Below are positions 1 through 4,756 of a stretch of DNA of 6,123 nt, one piece after another. The stretch covers positions 1 through 6,123 of the forward strand of contig JAQVLS010000106.1 in assembly GCA_028704035.1 (NCBI GenBank), given 5' to 3'. Under the pieces are notes generated by a model that saw only the letters and a list, made by a program, of their open reading frames with translations, was not told the origin of the DNA and searched no databases. Origin of the DNA: Desulfotomaculaceae bacterium (GTDB taxonomy: Bacteria > Bacillota > Desulfotomaculia > Desulfotomaculales > Pelotomaculaceae). The translations under genes and the position numbers were made by a program. The number at the start of each line of letters is the position of its first letter. Positions within the stretch are counted from its first letter, which is position 1.

Positions 1-36
1 TCTGCTTTTAAAGCGGTACTTAAGGAGGGTAACTAG
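1..36 (+). CDS. C-terminal tail of an upstream gene (partial, possibly DUF1385/YqhQ-type)
   Basis: Reading frame 1 is open from the left edge and ends at TAG 34-36, giving the tail [11 protein letters not shown]. The stop lies two bases before the prfA start and the prfA ribosome binding site sits inside these codons, which is typical of tightly packed operon genes. In clostridial relatives a DUF1385 (YqhQ-like) membrane protein gene often precedes prfA, and this tail would fit its helical C-terminus, but eleven residues cannot establish the family. It could also be chance open sequence. Confidence 0.35.
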   Translation, partial: SAFKAVLKEGN

Positions 37-38
37 CA

Positions 39-1106
39 GTGCTGGAAAGATTAGCCAGCCTTGAAGAAAAATATGAAGATCTGGGGAATTTGATCGGAGA
101 TCCGGAAGTGATAGCAGACCTGGCCCGCTGGCAGCAGTACGTCAAGGCCCATGCTGATTTGACTGACCTGGTGACCGTATATCGTGAATTCAAGAGAGTT
201 ACCAGGGAAATCCAGGAGGCCAAGACTCTTCTAAACGAAGAAGACGACAGCGAGTTTTGTGAAATGGCCCAGACGGAGCTTGACGAGCTTGCCGTAAAAA
301 AAGACACCCTAGAGCAGCGCCTCAAAGTGCTGCTGCTGCCTCAGGATCCCAACGACAAAAAGAATGTCATTCTGGAGATACGCGCCGGCACGGGCGGTGA
401 AGAGGCCGCTCTTTTTGCGGCGGACCTGTTCCGCATGTATTCCCGTTACGCCGAGCGGCAGGGGTGGAAGAGCGAGGTGTTAAACGCCAACTACACGGAT
501 ATTGGCGGTTTCAAAGAATTGATCTTCCTTATTCAGGGCCAGGGGGCGTACAGCCGTTTAAAGTTTGAAAGCGGCGTTCACCGGGTGCAGCGCATTCCCT
601 CCACCGAGTCCGGGGGGCGTATTCACACTTCCGCCGCCACGGTGGCGGTGATGCCTGAAGCGGAAGAGGTAGACCTTGAAATTGATCCCAATGATTTAAG
701 AATAGATGTGTTCTGCGCCTCCGGACATGGCGGCCAGTCAGTAAACACAACTCAGTCTGCTGTGCGAATTACCCATATCCCGTCGGGGATAGTAGTTTCC
801 ATGCAGGATGAAAAATCGCAGCACAAAAACAAGGACAAGGCTATGAAAGTTTTAAGGGCCCGTCTTTTTGACCGCATGCAGGCAGAACAGCAGCAAAAAG
901 TGGCCAGCACTAGAAAGTCTATGGTTGGATCCGGCGACCGCAGCGAGCGAATCAGGACTTATAACTTTCCTCAGAACAGGGTTACCGACCACCGTATTGG
1001 CCTTACGCTGCACCGGCTGGACGGGGTGCTGGAAGGGGATCTTGAAGAGACCATCGACACTCTGATCACCACCGATCAGGCGGAGCGGCTTAAACAGATT
1101 GATTAA
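39..1106 (+). CDS. prfA: Peptide chain release factor 1 (RF1)
   Basis: RF1 is the cytoplasmic class-I release factor that reads UAA and UAG in the ribosomal A site and triggers hydrolysis of peptidyl-tRNA. The 355-residue product has the full family length. An N-terminal helical, coiled-coil-like domain (about residues 1-100) is followed by the stop-codon-recognition domain with the PxT signature as PST (187-189, within [18 protein letters not shown]). The catalytic GGQ is at 231-233, in [18 protein letters not shown]. PxT rather than SPF marks RF1 and not RF2. The start is GTG at 39, preceded by the excellent site AAGGAGGGT (22-30). prmC, whose product methylates the GGQ glutamine, follows 86 bases downstream, the classical pairing. 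No truncation or odd residue was seen. Confidence 0.98.
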   Translation: MLERLASLEEKYEDLGNLIGDPEVIADLARWQQYVKAHADLTDLVTVYREFKRVTREIQEAKTLLNEEDDSEFCEMAQTELDELAVKKDTLEQRLKVLLLPQDPNDKKNVILEIRAGTGGEEAALFAADLFRMYSRYAERQGWKSEVLNANYTDIGGFKELIFLIQGQGAYSRLKFESGVHRVQRIPSTESGGRIHTSAATVAVMPEAEEVDLEIDPNDLRIDVFCASGHGGQSVNTTQSAVRITHIPSGIVVSMQDEKSQHKNKDKAMKVLRARLFDRMQAEQQQKVASTRKSMVGSGDRSERIRTYNFPQNRVTDHRIGLTLHRLDGVLEGDLEETIDTLITTDQAERLKQID

Positions 1107-1131
1107 AATGGCTGCAGACTTTGCCGGACGC

Positions 1132-1162
1132 CGGCGGCGCTTCTAGAAGACCCTCGCCGCCG
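1132..1162 (+). repeat. GC-rich stem-loop between prfA and prmC
   Basis: CGGCGGCG (1132-1139) is the exact reverse complement of CGCCGCCG (1155-1162), giving an 8-bp all-GC stem. The 15-nt loop contains a second palindrome, CTTCTAGAAG (1140-1149). No uninterrupted T tract follows (the next bases are TGCTTGTTAG), so a classical intrinsic terminator is unlikely. It may be a weak attenuator, an mRNA stability element or a degenerate REP-like unit. It lies about 30 bases upstream of the prmC start. Confidence 0.6.
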
Positions 1163-1179
1163 TGCTTGTTAGGGTGTGC

Positions 1180-1186
1180 GAGGTGA
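1180..1186 (+). promoter_or_regulatory. Ribosome binding site deciding the prmC start
   Basis: GAGGTGA matches the Firmicute anti-Shine-Dalgarno sequence perfectly over seven bases. Its GAGG core ends nine bases before the ATA codon at 1193, a normal spacing. The TGA inside it (1184-1186) is the in-frame stop closing the prmC frame upstream, so translation cannot begin further 5'. The overlapping GTG at 1183 would be occluded by this site and lies in another frame. Confidence 0.6.
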
Positions 1187-1192
1187 AAAGAC

Positions 1193-2059
1193 ATAACTTT
1201 AACAATCAAAGGTGCAATTAAAAAAGCGAGGGAAAAATTTAATGACCGGGGCATAGATTCAGCCGCCCTGGACGCCGAGGTGCTCCTTGCACATGTCACC
1301 GGACTGGAAAGGGCCGCTCTTTACCGTGAGTGGGACCGGCCTCTGGGAGACGAACAGACTGCCCAATATAATATTCTGACCGGCAGGAGACTCTCCGGTG
1401 AACCGGTGGCCTACATCACCGGCCACAAGGAATTTATGGGCCTCGATTTTTATGTCGACAGCGCTGTCTTAATACCCCGGCCGGAAACCGAGTTGCTGGT
1501 GGAGCACGCCCTGCAAGTAATGCCGCCGTTTCCGACGCTGATAGATGTCGGGACCGGCAGCGGGGTTGTTGCCGTGAGCCTGGCTTATTACAACAAGGAG
1601 GCTTTGTTGTACGCCACCGATTGCTCCACTGCTGTCCTGGCGGTGGCCAGGCGCAATTGTATCAGGCACGGTGTGAATGACAGAGTATTACTGTATCCGG
1701 GTGACCTTCTGCAGCCGCTGTCCGGTTGTCCGGCAGCGGGCGGGGTTGATTTGATTGCCGCCAACCTGCCTTATATTGCAGAAAGCGACCTCTCCGGACT
1801 GCCTGGGGAGGTCAGAATGTTTGAGCCCCGTTCTGCTCTTGCCGGAGGAGCAGACGGGTTGGAGCATTACCGCCGGCTTGTACCGCAAGCTGCGGCCTTC
1901 TTAAAAAAGGACGGCCACCTGCTGATAGAAATAGGTTATGATCAAGGTCGCCACGCTCTGACGCTGTTTGCCCCGCAGCTCTGGGAAGCGCAGGTATGGC
2001 CGGACCTGGCCGGTTTGGACAGGCTGGTTGTAGCAAGATTTAAGGGCATGGGGACATAA
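1193..2059 (+). CDS. prmC: Release factor glutamine N5-methyltransferase (PrmC/HemK), probable ATA start
   Basis: PrmC uses S-adenosylmethionine to N5-methylate the glutamine of the GGQ motif in RF1 and RF2, raising termination efficiency. From ATA 1193 the product has 288 residues, the normal family length. A helical N-terminal domain (TLTIKGAIKKAREKF...) leads to IPRPETE (94-100), SAM motif I DVGTGSG (118-124), the catalytic loop NLPYI (191-195, usually NPPYI) and EPRSALAGG. The first ATG/GTG/TTG codon in frame is GTG 1280 (residue 30), which would remove the first part of the substrate-binding domain. Between the TGA at 1184 and that GTG there is one CTG (1268) and otherwise only non-standard candidates. 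ATA 1193 is best placed relative to GAGGTGA. Alternatively, one extra A in the run 1186-1189 broke a GTG 1183 start. Conserved sequence ends near VVARFK; the last residues GMGT and the stop lie in a repeat. The gene identity is secure; the start is not. Confidence 0.93.
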   Translation: MTLTIKGAIKKAREKFNDRGIDSAALDAEVLLAHVTGLERAALYREWDRPLGDEQTAQYNILTGRRLSGEPVAYITGHKEFMGLDFYVDSAVLIPRPETELLVEHALQVMPPFPTLIDVGTGSGVVAVSLAYYNKEALLYATDCSTAVLAVARRNCIRHGVNDRVLLYPGDLLQPLSGCPAAGGVDLIAANLPYIAESDLSGLPGEVRMFEPRSALAGGADGLEHYRRLVPQAAAFLKKDGHLLIEIGYDQGRHALTLFAPQLWEAQVWPDLAGLDRLVVARFKGMGT

Positions 2060-2115
2060 AGGAACGGAGACACACCTTTATTTGGGGTCAGACTTTGATG
2101 CCGGGGTATGTCCCC
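2050..2115 (+). repeat. Inverted repeat overlapping the prmC stop codon
   Basis: GGGGACATA (2050-2058) and TATGTCCCC (2107-2115) are perfect 9-bp inverted copies. Nested inside are ATAAAGG (2056-2062) with CCTTTAT (2075-2081), and a small hairpin GGGG-TATGT-CCCC (2103-2106 with 2112-2115). The left arm contains the last codons and part of the TAA stop of prmC (2057-2059). Competing pairings are possible. There is no poly-T tract, so it is not an obvious intrinsic terminator. It reads as a short non-autonomous repeat element inserted at or grown into the gene end. Confidence 0.65.
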
Positions 2116-2124
2116 GATTGGAAT

Positions 2125-2146
2125 GGCCGGCTAAGGCCCGCCCTAC
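2125..2146 (-). repeat. REP-like unit: GTAG followed by a GC-rich hairpin
   Basis: On the minus strand this unit begins with GTAGG and continues into an imperfect hairpin. On the plus strand GGCCGG (2125-2130) faces CCCGCC (2137-2142) across the loop CTAAGG, with five of six pairs formed. A 5' GTAG followed by a GC-rich imperfect palindrome is the known layout of REP sequences mobilised by REP-associated tyrosine (Y1/RAYT) transposases. No transposase gene is present in the window, so assignment to a REP family is an inference from form alone. Confidence 0.5.
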
Positions 2147-2153
2147 AACCGAA

Positions 2154-2191
2154 CGCGTCAGGAGAACCGTCCCTGGAGTTCCCTTGACACG
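2154..2191 (+). repeat. Imperfect inverted repeat (copy 1 of the GAGAACCGT repeat)
   Basis: CGCGTCAGGAGAAC (2154-2167) and GTTCCCTTGACACG (2178-2191) are inverted copies matching at 11 of 14 positions, around a 10-base centre. The left arm plus centre, GTCAGGAGAACCGTCCC (2157-2173), recurs at 4581-4597 with 15 of 17 bases identical and in the same orientation. The right arm contains TTGACA, but no suitably spaced -10 box follows, so I read it as repeat and not promoter. It ends about 30 bases before the tsaC start. Confidence 0.6.
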
Positions 2192-2221
2192 AAACGGGAT
2201 TTTAAATGCGAGGTTACCGTT

Positions 2222-3289
2222 ATGTCTGCAGACCATATAAATACACGTTACATAAAAGTTGACCAAAACAATCCGGAAGCGGACGCCATAGCTGCAGCCG
2301 GGCTGATTCTGCGCCAAGGGGGCCTGGTGGCTTTCCCTACAGAAACAGTATATGGTCTGGGGGCTGACGCTGCAAACGCACGGGCAGTCGCCAGGATTTT
2401 TGAGGCGAAGGGGCGACCGCCGGACAACCCGATTATTGTGCATGTCGCATCCCGCAGCCAATTAAGCGCACTTGTGGCAAGCGTTCCCCCTGAGGCGGAA
2501 ATTCTTATGGACGCTTTTTGGCCCGGTCCCCTAACTATTATCCTGCCCGCAGGCAGAGGTGTGCCGAAAGCAGTCACAGCCGGACTTGCCACTGTGGCGG
2601 TGCGCATGCCCGATCACCCGGTCGCGCTGGCATTAATAAAAGCAACTGGTGTGCCTGTGGCGGCGCCCAGCGCCAACCTGTCCGGAAAACCGAGTCCCAC
2701 ACATGCGGCACACGTTTTACAGGATCTTAACGGCCGCATCGAAGCCGTCCTGGACGGGGGACCGGCCGGGGTCGGAGTTGAATCAACGGTTCTTGATTTG
2801 ACCGCAGAGGCGCCGATTATTCTAAGGCCGGGAAGGATAACCCCGGAGAAATTGAGCGCCTGCCTCGGCAGGGTAATTATAGATAATGATGTTATAACGG
2901 GCTGTTACGATGGAGAAAGCCCGCGTTCACCGGGCATGAAATATACGCACTACGCGCCCCACGCCCCGCTCCTGCTGGTGACTGGAAACCAGCAGGCTGT
3001 GGCGTTGAAGATTCGTCAGCTGGCCCGTGCGGAAAAGAGCTGCGGCAGGCGGGTAGGTATTCTTACGTACTCCGACAGCAGCGATTTTTCCGCTGCGGGA
3101 GAGGTAGTTGTTGTCGGCCGCAGAGAGAGGCCCGAAACCGTTGCTGCAGGATTATACTCCGCTTTGCGCCGTTTCAACGAGTTGGATGTGGATGTTATTC
3201 TGGCGGAAGGCCTCGGGGAAAAAGGTGTGGGATTGGCAGTGATGAACCGTCTCAAGAAAGCTGCAGGAGGGCGTATTATACAAGCATAA
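2222..3289 (+). CDS. tsaC: L-threonylcarbamoyladenylate synthase (Sua5/YwlC type)
   Basis: This enzyme condenses L-threonine, bicarbonate and ATP to threonylcarbamoyl-AMP, the first step of the universal t6A37 tRNA modification in the cytoplasm; the TsaB/D/E proteins then transfer the group to ANN-decoding tRNAs. The 355-residue length marks the two-domain Sua5 form and not the short YrdC form. The catalytic YrdC domain (about 20-215) shows PTETVYGLG (39-47), KGRPPDNPIIVH (63-74), WPGPLT (100-105), SANLSGKPSPT (150-160) and a STV-x-D-x-T segment (188-194). The linker motif SPGMKYTHYAP (236-246), which covers the active site, leads into the C-terminal Sua5 domain. ATG 2222 follows GCGAGG (2208-2213) at about eight bases. 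It corresponds to B. subtilis ywlC, also followed by mntP and ywlE. No defect was seen. Confidence 0.96.
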   Translation: MSADHINTRYIKVDQNNPEADAIAAAGLILRQGGLVAFPTETVYGLGADAANARAVARIFEAKGRPPDNPIIVHVASRSQLSALVASVPPEAEILMDAFWPGPLTIILPAGRGVPKAVTAGLATVAVRMPDHPVALALIKATGVPVAAPSANLSGKPSPTHAAHVLQDLNGRIEAVLDGGPAGVGVESTVLDLTAEAPIILRPGRITPEKLSACLGRVIIDNDVITGCYDGESPRSPGMKYTHYAPHAPLLLVTGNQQAVALKIRQLARAEKSCGRRVGILTYSDSSDFSAAGEVVVVGRRERPETVAAGLYSALRRFNELDVDVILAEGLGEKGVGLAVMNRLKKAAGGRIIQA

Positions 3290-3290
3290 T

Positions 3291-3319
3291 TTGTATCGCT
3301 AGCAGATAATAGATATATA
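3291..3319 (+). promoter_or_regulatory. Candidate sigma-A promoter for mntP
   Basis: TTGTAT (3291-3296) and TATATA (3314-3319) are separated by 17 bases, the preferred spacing, in the AT-rich gap after tsaC. Transcription would start near 3325, leaving a leader of about 30 bases that contains the mntP ribosome binding site. Each box matches consensus at four of six positions, so this is only a moderate candidate. The leader is too short for a yybP-ykoY manganese riboswitch, and no clear metal-regulator operator was recognised. Confidence 0.35.
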
Positions 3320-3356
3320 AAGGGATATACTTCTCCGGATTCCTGCAGGAGGGGCC

Positions 3357-3902
3357 ATGAGTTTTTTTACATTAATAATATTGGCGGTGGCCCTTGGCGC
3401 CGACGCCTTTTCTCTGTGTCTGGGTATCGGTATGGCTGGGGTAAACCGCAAGCAAATATTGATCATCAGCATTACCGTGCTTATATTTCATATCTTTATG
3501 CCGCTGGCAGGATGGTATACAGGAGAACTGGCAGGCGCCCTGCTTGGCCGGGCCGCGTCTCTTATCGGGGCTGCCCTGCTTATCTATCTTGGTTGCCGGA
3601 TGATATGGGATAGCAGCAGGCGGAAGGGACGGGAAACCGGGATAAGAATTTATAATTTTAATGCCTGGGGCCTGGCTTTACTGGGAGCGAGTGTAAGCAT
3701 GGACGCGCTGAGCGTGGGCTTTACCCTTGGCGCGCAGCAGGTCGATCTTCTGCGGACGGCCGCCACCATAGGTCTCGTCGCGGGGATTATGACTGCCGCC
3801 GGCCTGGCCTGCGGTCGGTTCATGAGCAGTCTGGTTGGTGAAAGGGCCCAGTTTTTGGGCGGGGTGATACTTATTACTGTAGGAATAAAACTCATTTTTT
3901 AA
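3357..3902 (+). CDS. mntP: Manganese efflux pump MntP (YwlD)
   Basis: MntP is a small inner-membrane exporter that protects against Mn2+ excess. The 181-residue product is of normal length and almost wholly hydrophobic, with about six membrane segments (near 1-21, 34-56, 63-84, 102-124, 132-152 and 162-180). The two halves carry the internally repeated acidic motifs of the family: ALGADAFSLCLGIG with D16 in the first segment and ASVSMDALSVGFTLG with D116 in the fourth. These aspartates belong to the proposed metal path. A short charged loop (85-96, DSSRRKGRETGI) separates the halves. The site AGGAGGGG (3347-3354) is strong but very close to ATG 3357. Placement between tsaC and ywlE matches B. 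subtilis ywlD. A separate weak promoter may precede it. LysE-like exporters share the fold, but the paired motifs favour MntP. Confidence 0.93.
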   Translation: MSFFTLIILAVALGADAFSLCLGIGMAGVNRKQILIISITVLIFHIFMPLAGWYTGELAGALLGRAASLIGAALLIYLGCRMIWDSSRRKGRETGIRIYNFNAWGLALLGASVSMDALSVGFTLGAQQVDLLRTAATIGLVAGIMTAAGLACGRFMSSLVGERAQFLGGVILITVGIKLIF

Positions 3903-3947
3903 AACATTGAAAGAATATAGATTTTTTGCGGCATATAAACATAAAGG

Positions 3948-3959
3948 TTTTTTAAAAAA
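3948..3959 (+). repeat. AT-only palindrome in the mntP-ywlE spacer
   Basis: TTTTTTAAAAAA is a perfect 12-bp palindrome, nearly flanked by AGG (3945-3947) and CCT (3961-3963). The spacer 3903-3996 is much more AT-rich than the genes on either side. The palindrome could act as a weak bidirectional terminator or as bent or UP-element-like DNA. The sequence alone does not decide between these. Confidence 0.35.
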
Positions 3960-3980
3960 TCCTGTTAATCTTGTGGATAT

Positions 3981-3988
3981 AAAGGGGG
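3981..3988 (+). promoter_or_regulatory. Ribosome binding site deciding the ywlE start
   Basis: AAAGGGGG differs from AAAGGAGG by one base and ends eight bases before the ATA codon at 3997. No site of comparable quality precedes the in-frame GTG 3973 or TTG 3907, so this site supports translation starting at 3997. ATC 3991 would be too close to it. Confidence 0.55.
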
Positions 3989-3996
3989 TTATCAGC

Positions 3997-4446
3997 ATAA
4001 AAATACTTTTTGTCTGCACTGGAAACACCTGCCGCAGCTGCATGGCGGAAGCCCTGGCAGGTAGGCTGCTGGAGGACAAGTTCGGCACAGGCGGTAATAT
4101 TAAGGTGTCTTCCGCCGGCCTGGCGGCAGCACCGGAAGAACCCGCCTCTCCCTTTGCCATAGAGGCCGTGGCCTGGAAGGGGATTGATATGAGCGATCAC
4201 CGGTCAACCATGCTGACAGCGAAAAAAATGCGTGAGGCGGATTTGATTTTAACTATGACCCGGGGACACCGTGAGCAGGTAAATAGTTTTTATTCCGGAC
4301 ATGAGGAGCGGGTTTTTACCCTGGCTGATTTTGCCGGGCACGGGGGCGATGTGCCGGATCCGCTGGGACAAACCCTGGAAACATACCGCGAGTGCGCCCG
4401 CAAGCTGGAAGAGATGATCATACGCGCGCTTGCCAAGCTTGACTGA
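3997..4446 (+). CDS. ywlE: Protein-arginine phosphatase (low-molecular-weight PTP family), probable ATA start
   Basis: YwlE-type enzymes remove phosphate from phosphoarginine on proteins, opposing the McsB arginine kinase that tags proteins for ClpCP degradation. Started at ATA 3997, the product has 149 residues (B. subtilis YwlE has 150) and the P-loop CTGNTCRS falls at 7-14, the B. subtilis numbering. C7 is the nucleophile and R13 binds phosphate. T11, rather than the Ile or Leu of tyrosine phosphatases, is the known determinant of phosphoarginine preference. The general-acid segment is VPDP with D121. C15 replaces the usual proline after CRS. GTG 3973 would add eight residues and TTG 3907 thirty; neither has a good ribosome binding site and the added sequence (NPVNLVDIKGVIS) resembles nothing in the family. 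An ATG is absent. Family and specificity are well supported; the start is an inference. Confidence 0.93.
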   Translation: MKILFVCTGNTCRSCMAEALAGRLLEDKFGTGGNIKVSSAGLAAAPEEPASPFAIEAVAWKGIDMSDHRSTMLTAKKMREADLILTMTRGHREQVNSFYSGHEERVFTLADFAGHGGDVPDPLGQTLETYRECARKLEEMIIRALAKLD

Positions 4447-4520
4447 AATTGATAAATCTTACTCAATAGCGAAATGGGGACGGGCCTTGCCATCGGGGAA
4501 TGATCCGATTGGAGGGGTCG

Positions 4521-4532
4521 GGGGAGCTCCCC
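4521..4532 (+). repeat. Perfect 12-bp palindrome GGGGAGCTCCCC
   Basis: GGGGAGCTCCCC is fully self-complementary and lies inside the second repeat mosaic. It could form a short hairpin in RNA, or a duplex or operator-like site in DNA. With no flanking T tract it is not a terminator. Its function is unknown. Confidence 0.6.
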
Positions 4533-4566
4533 ATATACGACTGGAGAACTGTCGCCTTACCCGAAA

Positions 4567-4606
4567 CGTGTCTAGAGCGTGTCAAGAGAACCGTACCCCA
4601 GACACG
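4567..4606 (+). repeat. CGTGTC direct repeat with inverted partner
   Basis: CGTGTC occurs at 4567-4572 and 4578-4583, and its reverse complement GACACG at 4601-4606. The second copy and the inverted copy can form a six-pair stem around the GAGAACCGT core. This parallels the inverted arms at 2154-2191 of the other copy, supporting a shared palindromic architecture. Confidence 0.5.
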
Positions 4607-4659
4607 GTCAGAGGTAAAGGTATATTACCGGGTTGAAATTAAAGGGAAGATTGTATTTC

Positions 4660-4688
4660 TTGTAGAATCCTGTTAGTATACCTATATT
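4660..4688 (+). promoter_or_regulatory. Candidate sigma-A promoter for rpiB-glyA
   Basis: TTGTAG (4660-4665) and TATATT (4683-4688) are 17 bases apart. The -10 box matches TATAAT at five of six positions; the -35 box matches only at TTG. Transcription would begin near 4695, leaving a leader of about 60 bases before rpiB. An overlapping alternative is TTGTAT (4651-4656) with TAGTAT (4674-4679), also 17 apart but with a weaker -10. The 310-bp gap before rpiB makes a separate promoter likely in principle. Confidence 0.42.
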
Positions 4689-4756
4689 ACAAAGATGCTA
4701 GCCTAAAACCCACGTAACAACATACCAGACTGCGGGAAAGAAGGTTCTAACCAAAG

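Larger units (their letters stand above)
4474..4606 (+). repeat. Copy 2 of the intergenic repeat mosaic
   Basis: Four blocks recur here in the same order and orientation as in 2048-2173. They are ATGGGGAC (4474-4481, identical to 2048-2055); CCGATTGGA...CGG (4505-4521, 14 of 17 identical to 2114-2130); CGCCTTAC followed by CCGAA (4553-4565, like 2139-2153); and GTCAAGAGAACCGTACC (4581-4597, 15 of 17 identical to 2157-2173). Distances between blocks differ, so this is a diverged or mosaic relative and not a clean duplicate. No coding potential or transposase is visible. Confidence 0.55.
4447..4756 (+). other. 310-bp non-coding region between ywlE and rpiB
   Basis: No credible gene was seen in this interval. 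The left part (about 4474-4630) is GC-rich and packed with short palindromes and repeats related to those at 2048-2173. The right part (about 4635-4756) is AT-rich and carries a promoter-like pair plus the rpiB ribosome binding site. A weak stem ATTGA/TCAAT (4448-4452 with 4463-4467) follows the ywlE stop but has no T tract. The 68-codon open frame crossing 4430-4636 has no family resemblance and begins inside ywlE. Confidence 0.75.

Noticed and set aside
1280..2059. prmC beginning at GTG 1280
   Set aside because: This start has no good ribosome binding site and would cut into a conserved stretch (LDAEVLLAHV), losing 29 residues that look like the PrmC N-terminal domain.
2184..2189. TTGACA as a -35 box for tsaC
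   Set aside because: It is a perfect hexamer, but no -10-like box lies 15-19 bases downstream; the nearest AT-rich box (TTAAAT, 2202-2207) is only 12 bases away. It belongs to the inverted repeat arm.
2078..2461. 127-codon minus-strand open frame across the repeat spacer and tsaC
   Set aside because: It mostly mirrors tsaC and repeat DNA, and shows no motif or ribosome binding site that would support a gene.
3290..3356. Manganese (yybP-ykoY) riboswitch upstream of mntP
   Set aside because: The 67-base gap is too short and lacks the conserved paired-loop layout of that riboswitch.
3907..3996. N-terminal extension of ywlE from TTG 3907 or GTG 3973
   Set aside because: There is no nearby Shine-Dalgarno sequence, the translated extension is AT-rich spacer-like, and the family begins at the KILFVC segment.
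3678..4160. 160-codon minus-strand open frame across mntP and ywlE
   Set aside because: It is antisense to two well-supported genes, has composition typical of a shadow frame, and has no recognisable domain.
4521..4606. Intrinsic terminator after ywlE
   Set aside because: GC-rich stems are present, but none is followed by a run of T residues.
4430..4636. 68-codon plus-strand open frame
   Set aside because: It begins inside ywlE in another frame, covers the palindromic repeats, and resembles no family.
4447..4640. Group II intron or structured RNA gene in the ywlE-rpiB gap
   Set aside because: The GAGAACCGT core superficially recalls intron domain V/VI ends, but there is no domain V hairpin, no reverse transcriptase and not enough length.
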